Assembly (NCBI GenBank): GCA_052389915.1
Contig: JBQTHL010000046.1
Location: 43,309 to 107,308 of the forward strand
Origin: Panacagrimonas sp052389915
GTDB taxonomy: Bacteria > Pseudomonadota > Gammaproteobacteria > Nevskiales > Nevskiaceae
Length of the DNA stretch: 64,000 bases
Reading direction: 5' to 3'
Both the position numbers and the translations under genes were made by a program. Under the pieces are notes generated by a model that was not told the origin of the DNA, made no database searches, and saw nothing but the letters and a program-made list of their open reading frames with translations. Shown here in pieces: positions 15,778-22,825 of the stretch (within the stretch, counting starts at the first letter, position 1; each line of letters opens with the position of its first letter).

Positions 15778-16568
15778 GCGAGCTGCGCGCAGAACGCGAT
15801 GTAGATCGCCAGTTCGCTCGCCTGCTGCGTGGCGCCGAGGCAGTCGCCGGTATATCCGCCGATACGCCTGCGGTAGTAACGCGCTGCCAGCACGGGAACC
15901 ACCACGGCCGCGGCCAGCGCGAGTGCGGCCGATCCAGGCGAAGTCCGATCGAGCACGACCGCCAGCGCCAGCGGCAGCAGGCCCAGGAGAATGCCGGTTC
16001 CCCACTCGGCCGGGCCGATGCCTTCGGCCACTGGCTTGGCCTTCGAAGAGTCTTCGGCGCGAACGTGGGGCAACGCCGCCATGACGCCGAGCGCGCCGGC
16101 GCGTGAGGCCGCGTGCGCGACCGCCAGCACCGTCGCGGCGGTCCCGATTCCCATGCCGAGCAGCGAGACCAGCGCTGAGAACTTGGCGAGCAGCACCAGA
16201 CTCAGCGCCACCGCAGCGAAGCTGCCGATGCGCGAGTCCTGCATGATCGAGAGCACGCGCTGCGGCTCGTAGCCGCCGCCAAAACCATCCGCGGCATCGG
16301 CCAGACCGTCTTCGTGGAAAGCGCCGGTGAGCACGATGGTGGCGATCATGGAGAGCACCACGGCCAGGGTCGCCGGAAGCACCAGCGATGCGAGTCCCAG
16401 CACCGTTGCCCCGACCAGCCCGACGCCGGCACCAACCAGCGGAAAATAGCGTGCCGAACGATTCAGCTCGAACGCGGACCAGCCCACCCAGGCCGGAATC
16501 GGAATGCGCGTGAAGTAACCCACGGCGATCAGCGCGCGACGCAGCTCCTGTCGAATCAGAGAACTCAT
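15774..16568 (-). CDS. cobS: Adenosylcobinamide-GDP ribazoletransferase
   Basis: Inner-membrane enzyme that joins adenosylcobinamide-GDP and alpha-ribazole to give adenosylcobalamin. The 264-residue product is strongly hydrophobic with several helices. It carries the family blocks GYFTRIPIP, FHEDGLADAADGFGGGY, IMQDSRIGSFAA and the C-terminal GGYTGDCLGATQQ. It forms a two-gene unit with cobC, six bases downstream of the DUF4105 stop on the same strand. Confidence 0.95.
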   Translation of the reverse strand: MSSLIRQELRRALIAVGYFTRIPIPAWVGWSAFELNRSARYFPLVGAGVGLVGATVLGLASLVLPATLAVVLSMIATIVLTGAFHEDGLADAADGFGGGYEPQRVLSIMQDSRIGSFAAVALSLVLLAKFSALVSLLGMGIGTAATVLAVAHAASRAGALGVMAALPHVRAEDSSKAKPVAEGIGPAEWGTGILLGLLPLALAVVLDRTSPGSAALALAAAVVVPVLAARYYRRRIGGYTGDCLGATQQASELAIYIAFCAQLA

Positions 16569-16574
16569 TGCGGC

Positions 16575-18536
16575 TCAGAAGTAATGCAGCCAGCGCAATT
16601 CGACGGCGGTGTCGCGCTCACGGAAATCGTCGTCGCGCCGATGGTCGATGCGATAGCCCAGACGAAGCCCGTTGGCGACGCCGAACGACCACTGCATCGT
16701 CGCGTCGAGACGCGCACGGTCGGTATCGGCGCCGGCAAGGCCTTCCAGCGCTTCGCCGCTCAATTCCAGGGTGAGCGGTGTGAAACGCTGCACGGCCAGG
16801 CCCAGCTTGGCACCCGCGCCGAGATCGTGGCCCCGACCCAGATCGGAGTTCGCCTCGACCCGTGTGGTGGCGAACGCGAAGAGTTGCGAACCCGTAAACG
16901 GTGTCCAGGCCGCACCGCCGCCACCGGTAAACGCTCCGCCCAGCGAGCCGGGACGTTCCGCCAGTGGGCGCGCCCGAACCGCATCGAGCGTCGCAAACCA
17001 GGACCAGGGCTTGAACAGCTCGTCGCGCGGGGCCACGGCCTGCACGTTGAGCAGGCGCGCGTGATCCAGGCGAATGTGCTCGTCGTTCACCGCCAGCTCG
17101 ATGCCGAGGAATTCGATCTCCCCGCCGGCCAGGAAACCCTGCGGCGGATCGAGATGGTCGTGGTAGGCCGGGCGCCAGCTCAGCAGCGCGGCAGTGTCCT
17201 CGTCTTCCAGCGCGCGCAGGCCCAGACCGATCCTGCCGCTGCCGTGACCCTGGTCCGGCGAAATAGGGGGCCGCGGTACGTCGCTGAAATCCGAAACGGC
17301 CGGATTGCGGCTGCGTGCCGCGAGCAACTCGCGTGCGCGCGGCAAGGACGCGCTGCGCCCGGTCTCGCGTTTCTGGTAGCGGAAGTACAGCGCGTCGTGC
17401 GCAACTTCCAGCCGGCGCGCCTGCTCCGCGGCCGGCAATTCTATGAAGGCCGCGTCCTCGAGTCCTGCCTTGCCCGCCACGTAGGCTTGCACCCAGGTCC
17501 GCCCGGAGTCCGACAATTCCGAAAAGCGGTGCTTTAGGCGGTGCGCATTGGCTGGCCGAAACGCAGGCTCGCCGAGGACGCCGACGTTGCGCAGCGCGCG
17601 CACCGAATCGATCGGAATGGTGTAGTCCGGTCCGGACCGGAACGAACTGGTCAGGTCCATTTGCGGCGCAGCGGATTCGATCAGGCTCAGCAACTGGTAC
17701 GAGCAATTCTCGCCGAAGAAAAAGTAATCGCTGTTGACGCCTCGCAGTTCCCACAGGTGCCACATCAGGCGCTGGCGCGCGGCGTCGTCGAGCAGCAGCG
17801 GGTACTCCCACAGGTCGCGATGTTCGAAGCGTTCGTACTCGCGCACTTTCTCGTAATAGGGCATCACCGAAAACGTGCCCTGGTAGAAACCGGTGAGGCC
17901 TTTTACCGCGTAGAGCATGCCGGCCTCGCGCGTGGTCTGCGCCGCGTAGTTGACGGCGTAGGCCAGCAGGCGCTGATCGCCGGCTGCTCCGCCCGCGTCT
18001 AGCCGCAGCAGCGTGTGTCCGAACGTGGTCGAGGGGCCGTCGAGATCGTTGGAAGCGAAGACCAGGGTCAGGGCGCTGGCGTCGATCGCCTCCAGCCATT
18101 CGCGCAGGCGCGCGCAGTCCGCTTCGGGAAGTCGTGCGGCGTCGAAGCCGAGTTGCGCCTTCAGCCATTCGTAACGCGCCTTGAAGCGGCATTGGCGCGG
18201 CTCCTCGTACAGCAGGCTGTCGTCGAAGAACGTTGCGAGCGTGGCGTCGAGTTCGGACTGGGGATCGGACTTTCCTTCGGCCGAGAGAAAGAATCCGCGA
18301 AAATCGAGCGTGCTTTCCTTGCGACCGAGCACGCCGGGATTGGCGTGCAGCAGCCGCTGCCAGGCCGGTGTTCCGGCCAGCCCGCGTTCGCGTGCGCTGG
18401 CCTGCAATTCATCCAGATAGCCCGGGTCGGCCGCAGCAGCCGAAAAGCCGGCGGCCAGGCACGCCAGCGCCAGCAACCACGAACAGGCGCGCAAAAAGAA
18501 AGCGGCAGCTCCTGCGAGCTGCCGCCCTGGAGACAT
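16575..18536 (-). CDS. Exported DUF4105 protein
   Basis: A 653-residue envelope protein with an N-terminal signal sequence (hydrophobic core CSWLLALACLAAGF, cut near AAAADPG). The central DUF4105 domain contains LVFASNDLDGPSTTFGHTLL, YAVKGLTGFYQGTFSVMPYY and the cysteine-containing FFFGENCSYQLLSLIE, a set that resembles papain-like fold families. The C-terminal third is rich in alternating strands and ends in LRWLHYF, suggesting an outer-membrane barrel-like part. ATG at 18536 is preferred; TTG at 18542 is also possible. It follows DUF3015 directly. Confidence 0.85.
   Translation of the reverse strand: MSPGRQLAGAAAFFLRACSWLLALACLAAGFSAAAADPGYLDELQASARERGLAGTPAWQRLLHANPGVLGRKESTLDFRGFFLSAEGKSDPQSELDATLATFFDDSLLYEEPRQCRFKARYEWLKAQLGFDAARLPEADCARLREWLEAIDASALTLVFASNDLDGPSTTFGHTLLRLDAGGAAGDQRLLAYAVNYAAQTTREAGMLYAVKGLTGFYQGTFSVMPYYEKVREYERFEHRDLWEYPLLLDDAARQRLMWHLWELRGVNSDYFFFGENCSYQLLSLIESAAPQMDLTSSFRSGPDYTIPIDSVRALRNVGVLGEPAFRPANAHRLKHRFSELSDSGRTWVQAYVAGKAGLEDAAFIELPAAEQARRLEVAHDALYFRYQKRETGRSASLPRARELLAARSRNPAVSDFSDVPRPPISPDQGHGSGRIGLGLRALEDEDTAALLSWRPAYHDHLDPPQGFLAGGEIEFLGIELAVNDEHIRLDHARLLNVQAVAPRDELFKPWSWFATLDAVRARPLAERPGSLGGAFTGGGGAAWTPFTGSQLFAFATTRVEANSDLGRGHDLGAGAKLGLAVQRFTPLTLELSGEALEGLAGADTDRARLDATMQWSFGVANGLRLGYRIDHRRDDDFRERDTAVELRWLHYF
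18493..18525 (-). terminator. Intrinsic-terminator-like hairpin inside the DUF4105 signal sequence
   Basis: On the minus strand, GCGGCAGCTC and its exact complement GAGCTGCCGC (loop GCAG) are followed by TTTCTTTTT. It lies 10-45 bases inside the DUF4105 frame and 20 bases after the DUF3015 stop. It looks like a working terminator or attenuator for DUF3015 transcripts. Confidence 0.65.
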
Positions 18537-18543
18537 CGACAAC

Positions 18544-19023
18544 TCAGGCGGCGTATCGCGCCAGGCGGGCGTCGGCCTTCATCAGCGACTGCACCGAAGC
18601 GACGACTTCGGTCGCGCTGGTGGTCTGGCTGGCAAAGATCTGACCGTAGTTCGTCTTGGTCAGCTCGAAGAACGCCTCACGATCAGCGCCTTCGATTCCG
18701 TACAGGCTGGCGAGCGCTTCGAGCGATTCGCCCTGGCCGGTCGCCATTTCCACGGCGAGCTGGTCGAGGTTGGCGGCGGCGAACGCGGGTGCACGATATT
18801 CGGCCTTGATGACGCCGTCCTTCGAGCAGCCCAGGGTGCCGGTGCTGATGCCGAAGGTCTGGTTGCCGAACGAGCCGTTGGTGGTGGCGGCAAGCACCTT
18901 GGCGACGATGCCGGACTGGCCTTCCCAGACCTGCGTTCCGAGTCCGCATCCCACATCCTTGTCGGCGAATACGGACAGGGGCATAGCGGCGAGTACGACG
19001 AGGGCAATGGTTTTTCTGATCAC
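18544..19023 (-). CDS. Exported DUF3015 protein
   Basis: A 159-residue periplasmic protein with a clear signal peptide (MIRKTIALVVLAAMPLSVFA, cut before DKDVGCG). The mature part has the DUF3015 pattern: GCGLGTQVWEGQSGI, then NQTFGISTGTLGC and a cysteine pair (positions about 26 and 65) able to form a disulphide. The function of the family is unknown. It is the promoter-proximal gene of a unit with DUF4105 and is divergent from htpG. Confidence 0.88.
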   Translation of the reverse strand: MIRKTIALVVLAAMPLSVFADKDVGCGLGTQVWEGQSGIVAKVLAATTNGSFGNQTFGISTGTLGCSKDGVIKAEYRAPAFAAANLDQLAVEMATGQGESLEALASLYGIEGADREAFFELTKTNYGQIFASQTTSATEVVASVQSLMKADARLARYAA

Positions 19024-19105
19024 TTGTATGAACTCCCGAGGTTATGGCCGAAAGTCGGCAGGCAAACGATAACCCAGGCCTGATCGCGCCGGAAAGTCAT
19101 TCCCT

Positions 19106-19132
19106 CTTGAAAAATGTGATCCAGCGCACAAT
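19106..19132 (+). promoter_or_regulatory. Possible sigma32 (heat-shock) promoter of htpG
   Basis: CTTGAAA at 19106-19112 equals the sigma32 -35 consensus. Fourteen bases later comes CACAAT, a weak match to the CCCCAT-type -10. It lies about 40 bases upstream of the htpG ATG. htpG is a classic heat-shock gene, which raises the likelihood. Confidence 0.45.
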
Positions 19133-19173
19133 CCCGTCCCTACTTCGCTCCACCCTTGGATGAACCGACCCCG

Positions 19174-21048
19174 ATGACCGCCGAACGCACTACCGACAAG
19201 CACAGCTTCCAGGCCGAAACCAAGTCGCTGCTGCGGCTGATGATTCACTCGATGTACTCGAACAAGGAGATCTTCCTGCGCGAGCTGGTCTCCAATGCCT
19301 CCGACGCCTGCGACAAGCTGCGTTATCTCTCCGTCTCGCGCCCGGAACTGGTGGGTGACGCCGAGCTGGCTGTTGAGATCGTGCCGGACAAAGAAGCAGG
19401 CACGCTGACCATCCGCGACAACGGCATCGGCATGTCGCGCGAGGACGTGATCGAACACCTCGGCACCATCGCGCGCTCGGGCACGCGCGAGTTCATGAGC
19501 AAGTTGTCGGGCGACCAGGCCAAGGACGCGCAGCTCATCGGGCAGTTCGGCGTCGGGTTCTATTCGTCCTTCATCGTTGCCGACACCGTCACGGTGCGGA
19601 CGCGGCACGCCGACTCTGCCGAAGGCGTGGAGTGGACCTCGGCGGGCGAGGGCGAGTTTGAAGTCACCACCATCGACAAGCCAGATCGTGGCACCGACGT
19701 GGTGCTGCACCTGCGCGAGGACGAGAAAGAATTTCTGGAACCGTCGCGCATCTCGACCCTGGTGCGGCGCTACTCGGATCACATCGGCCTGCCCATCCGA
19801 CTGAAGAACGACAAGGGTGAGACCGAGACGATCAACCAGGCGCGCGCGTTCTGGACGCGACCCAAGAGCGAGCTGAAAGACGAGGACTACCAGAGCTTCT
19901 ACAAGCACATCTCGCACGACTTCGAAGACGCGCTCGCCTGGGCGCACCACAAGGTCGAGGGCAATCTCGAATACACCTCGCTGATCTACATTCCCAAGCG
20001 CGCGCCCTTCGATTTGTGGAACCGCGAGGCGCACAACGGCCTGCACCTGTACGTCAAGCGCGTCTTCATCATGGACAAGGCGGCGGAACTGCTGCCGCCG
20101 TACCTGCGCTTCGTGCGCGGCCTGGTGGACACGGCCGACCTGCCGCTCAACGTCTCGCGCGAAATTCTCCAGGCCAGCCGCATCACAGAGAAGATCAAGT
20201 CCGCGCTGGTCAAGCGCGTGCTCGACATGCTCGACGACATGGCGGCCAGCAAGCCCGAGGACTATGCGCACGTCTGGAAGACGTTCGGCTCCGTGCTCAA
20301 GGAAGGCGTGGTGGAAGATGCGGGCAACAGCGCGCGCATCGCCAAGCTGTTGCGCATGGCGTCCACCAAGGAAACCGGGGGCGCCACGGTTTCGCTGTCC
20401 GACTACGTGACGCGGATGGCCGAAGGCCAGAAGTCGATCTACTTTCTGACCGCAGATTCGCTGGCCGCGGGCAAATCCAGCCCGCACCTGGAAGGCTTTG
20501 CCAAGCGCGGTTACGAGGTTCTGCTGCTGACCGACCGCATCGACGAATGGGTGACCTCGCACTTGCACGAGTTCGAAGGCAAGCCGCTCAAGTCCGTCGC
20601 CCAGGGCGCGGCCGAGCTGGACGACCTGGTCGAAACGCCGGAGCAGGCGCAGCAGGAAACCGCTTACAGGGACGTGCTCGAACGCGCCAAGAAAGCGCTG
20701 GAAGGCCGCGTGCAGGACGTCGCCTTGTCCAAGCGGTTGACCGAGTCGCCGTCCTGCCTGGTCGCGCCCGACTTCGGCATGAGCCGTCGCCTCGAAAAGA
20801 TGCTCAGCCAGGCTGGAGAGAATTTTCCGGGCGCGAAGCCCATCCTCGAACTCAACGCTGGGCATCCGCTGGTCGAGCGTCTCAGGGAGACGAAAGACGA
20901 CGTGCTGTTCGCCGATCTGGCCGAACTGCTGTTCGGGCAGGCGCAGCTTGCCGAAGGCGGTCAGCTAGACGATCCCGCGGCGTTCGTGAAGCGGCTCAAC
21001 AAGCTGATTCTGGGTCAGACGCCGGCCGGGCGGATCATCGTGGGCTGA
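19174..21048 (+). CDS. htpG: Molecular chaperone HtpG (Hsp90)
   Basis: ATP-dependent cytosolic chaperone of the Hsp90 family. The 624-residue product begins MTAERTTDKHSFQAETKSLL at an ATG; a TTG at 19156 would add six residues. GHKL ATPase motifs are intact: LRELVSNASDACDKLRYLS, DNGIGM, IGQFGVGFYSSFIV and GTDVVLHL. The middle and C-terminal domains are full length. It is convergent with the cytochrome c gene; the intervening 33 bases hold no clear terminator. Confidence 0.97.
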   Translation: MTAERTTDKHSFQAETKSLLRLMIHSMYSNKEIFLRELVSNASDACDKLRYLSVSRPELVGDAELAVEIVPDKEAGTLTIRDNGIGMSREDVIEHLGTIARSGTREFMSKLSGDQAKDAQLIGQFGVGFYSSFIVADTVTVRTRHADSAEGVEWTSAGEGEFEVTTIDKPDRGTDVVLHLREDEKEFLEPSRISTLVRRYSDHIGLPIRLKNDKGETETINQARAFWTRPKSELKDEDYQSFYKHISHDFEDALAWAHHKVEGNLEYTSLIYIPKRAPFDLWNREAHNGLHLYVKRVFIMDKAAELLPPYLRFVRGLVDTADLPLNVSREILQASRITEKIKSALVKRVLDMLDDMAASKPEDYAHVWKTFGSVLKEGVVEDAGNSARIAKLLRMASTKETGGATVSLSDYVTRMAEGQKSIYFLTADSLAAGKSSPHLEGFAKRGYEVLLLTDRIDEWVTSHLHEFEGKPLKSVAQGAAELDDLVETPEQAQQETAYRDVLERAKKALEGRVQDVALSKRLTESPSCLVAPDFGMSRRLEKMLSQAGENFPGAKPILELNAGHPLVERLRETKDDVLFADLAELLFGQAQLAEGGQLDDPAAFVKRLNKLILGQTPAGRIIVG

Positions 21049-21081
21049 GGCCCCCGCGGCCGTCGAGGACGTGGCCTGCCG

Positions 21082-21459
21082 CTACTTCGACGCGTCCGCG
21101 CCGAGCGTCTTCAGGTAGGCGATGACGTCCGCATATTCCTGGCCGGTTTCCAGCAACTGCACGCTCATCTTGTTGCCGGCCAGAAAAGCATTGGGATCGG
21201 CGAGCCACATGCGCAGCGTGGTCTCGTTCCAGACCACGCCGGTGCGCACAAGGGCCTGCGAATAGGTGTAGCCCGGCCGCGATCCTGCCTTGTTGCCGAA
21301 CACGCCGCGGTGCATGGGGCCGACGCCGTTCTTGTCCGCGGCGTGACATCCGCTGCACAACTCGGAAACCAGCACCTTGCCAGCCGCCGCGTCGCCTGCG
21401 GCCTGGGCCGAGGTGCCGAGCAGCAAGGCGACAAGCGCCGCCGCGATCTGCGGCTTCAC
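21082..21459 (-). CDS. Class I cytochrome c
   Basis: A 125-residue periplasmic monohaem cytochrome. The signal peptide core is AAALVALLLGTSAQA. The haem site is CSGCH (about residues 35-39) and the distal methionine is probably in AGNKMSVQ near residue 98. The GVFGNKAGSRPGYTYSQAL region is typical of small soluble cytochromes of the c2/c550 type. The GTG start overlaps the upstream stop (GTGA), making it the last gene of the six-gene exported-protein operon. Its redox partner is not evident. Confidence 0.88.
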   Translation of the reverse strand: MKPQIAAALVALLLGTSAQAAGDAAAGKVLVSELCSGCHAADKNGVGPMHRGVFGNKAGSRPGYTYSQALVRTGVVWNETTLRMWLADPNAFLAGNKMSVQLLETGQEYADVIAYLKTLGADASK

Positions 21460-21740
21460 GGCTTGGTTGCCGCGGCAGCGGCTATCGGCCGCTCCAGGTA
21501 CAGCACTTCCCGATCGCCGTTGAAGAAGCCGACCTCGACCAGGCGCCAGCCGTCGACGTACAACTGCGCGAGCGTGGCGTCGAGCAGGCCGTTCTTCCAC
21601 TGGCAGTTGAGTGGGTCGGTGGGCGTTATCGCGGCTTTCTCGGGAGTCGAGCAGGCCAGGATGTCCATGCCGGCGAAAGCAGGGGTGCTGGCGGTAAAGA
21701 GGACAAGGGCGAGCAGCGACAGCGTTCTGTTTATTTTCAT
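21456..21740 (-). CDS. Small exported protein, unknown
   Basis: A 94-residue hypothetical with a textbook signal peptide (MKINRTLSLLALVLFTASTP, then AFA before GMD). The mature part of about 70 residues has two cysteines (ILACS and NCQW), likely a disulphide, and the segment LYVDGWRLVEVGFFNGDREV. No family is recognised. It lies between another small exported protein (24 bases upstream) and the cytochrome c gene (GTGA overlap). Confidence 0.7.
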   Translation of the reverse strand: MKINRTLSLLALVLFTASTPAFAGMDILACSTPEKAAITPTDPLNCQWKNGLLDATLAQLYVDGWRLVEVGFFNGDREVLYLERPIAAAAATKP

Positions 21741-21764
21741 GTCGTCGTGTGGCGGTGAAAGGAC

Positions 21765-22046
21765 TTATCGATTGCGTTGCAAGCGTTCGACGCGGTAGGC
21801 GCGGCCGGTCATGTAGTACGTGGCGCTGCGTGCGAAGCCTTGCGCGTCCGTCGGCGCCGCGGCGGGGTCCAGCAGCGCGGGTGCGCGGTCGACGTCGCCG
21901 CGCCTCTCGTCCTTCCACGGCGCCAGGAACAGGCCGACGGCCGCATCCTGATCGCCCATGATGGTGATGCCGGCTTCGGGCGCCGTGCCGGCGGCGTGAA
22001 GGTCGAACGTTGCTATCGCTAAGAGGACGGCTACCGCCAGCTTCAC
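21765..22046 (-). CDS. Small exported protein, unknown
   Basis: A 93-residue hypothetical beginning with GTG at 22046, which overlaps the stop of the TPR lipoprotein (GTGA). The N-terminus VKLAVAVLLAIATFDLHAAG is a signal peptide. The mature part contains GITIMGDQDAAVGLFLAPWK and ends YRVERLQRNR, with no cysteines. No family is recognised. The frame continues upstream without support. Confidence 0.6.
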   Translation of the reverse strand: MKLAVAVLLAIATFDLHAAGTAPEAGITIMGDQDAAVGLFLAPWKDERRGDVDRAPALLDPAAAPTDAQGFARSATYYMTGRAYRVERLQRNR

Positions 22047-22825
22047 GGCGTCGCCCCGGCGACCGTGGTCGTCGCGGCGGGCGCCGGTTGCAGGCGCGCC
22101 TCGATCTCGCGAATCCAAGCGGCGACGACCAGGTCGTCGGTGCCCGCAAGACGCTGATATTCACGATACGAAGCGAGCGCTTCCTGCGGACGATGCAGCG
22201 CCACGTCATACAGGATGGCCAGGTTCAGATGCGCCTGCGCATAAGCCGGACGGGCCGTGATGGCCTTGCGATAAGACTGCTCGGCACGCACGAAATCCTG
22301 ATTCTCGCGATGCAGGGTGCCGAGCCAGTTGAGCGCCACGGCATTGCCCGGATTGGCCTGCACGGCCCGTGTGAGACTGGCCACCGCCAGCTCCCGCTGG
22401 TGGGTCTGCGCGTAGAGGATTCCCAGGTCGGTGAGCGGGCCGGAGAAGTTGGGATAGTCGCGCGACAGCGCCAGAAACGCGGCCTGCGCCTGCGGGAATT
22501 GCCGTGCCTTCATCAGGCGAAGGGCTTCCTGGAAGCGCGAGTCGGGATCCCCTTTGGAAGCTTCGGCGGCAATCTCCTTCCGGGCGCCGGGTTCGGGCTT
22601 CGGCGCGGATGCGGGCGTCTTGACCTGCGTGCGCGGTGACTGCTTGCTCGGGCCTGGCGCGGCGCAGGCGCCCAGTACCAACGCCAGCACGGAAGCCATT
22701 GCCAGGCGCGAACAGCGCTGAAAGCCGTAGGGCGGGCTGTGCCCGCCGACGCAGGTGGCCGCGGGCCGCCCTACACCGACTGCGGAGGTGGTTCTTGCTC
22801 GGTGAATATCAATGCAGTTCGTCAT
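22043..22825 (-). CDS. TPR lipoprotein
   Basis: A 260-residue protein with a lipobox LVLGAC and about three or four tetratricopeptide repeats (residues about 95-240, e.g. GILYAQTHQRELAVASL and YRKAITARPAYAQAHLNLAI). ATG at 22825 has a good GAGG ribosome-binding site, but it places 42 residues before the hydrophobic core. Part of that stretch (GRPAATCVGGHSPPYGFQ) is a translated REP-like repeat. ATG at 22699 would give a very short signal sequence with no basic residue. The repeat may have inserted into the signal-peptide coding region. It overlaps the 948-residue TPR gene by 17 bases. Confidence 0.75.
   Translation of the reverse strand: MTNCIDIHRARTTSAVGVGRPAATCVGGHSPPYGFQRCSRLAMASVLALVLGACAAPGPSKQSPRTQVKTPASAPKPEPGARKEIAAEASKGDPDSRFQEALRLMKARQFPQAQAAFLALSRDYPNFSGPLTDLGILYAQTHQRELAVASLTRAVQANPGNAVALNWLGTLHRENQDFVRAEQSYRKAITARPAYAQAHLNLAILYDVALHRPQEALASYREYQRLAGTDDLVVAAWIREIEARLQPAPAATTTVAGATP
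22727..22774. repeat. REP-like repeat inside a coding region
   Basis: GTAGGGCGGGC-TGT-GCCCGCC forms a hairpin, and the outer GTAGGGCG pairs with CGCCCTAC at 22767-22774. It lies within the N-terminal coding part of the TPR lipoprotein. The type is related to the hairpin at 7168-7207. Confidence 0.7.
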
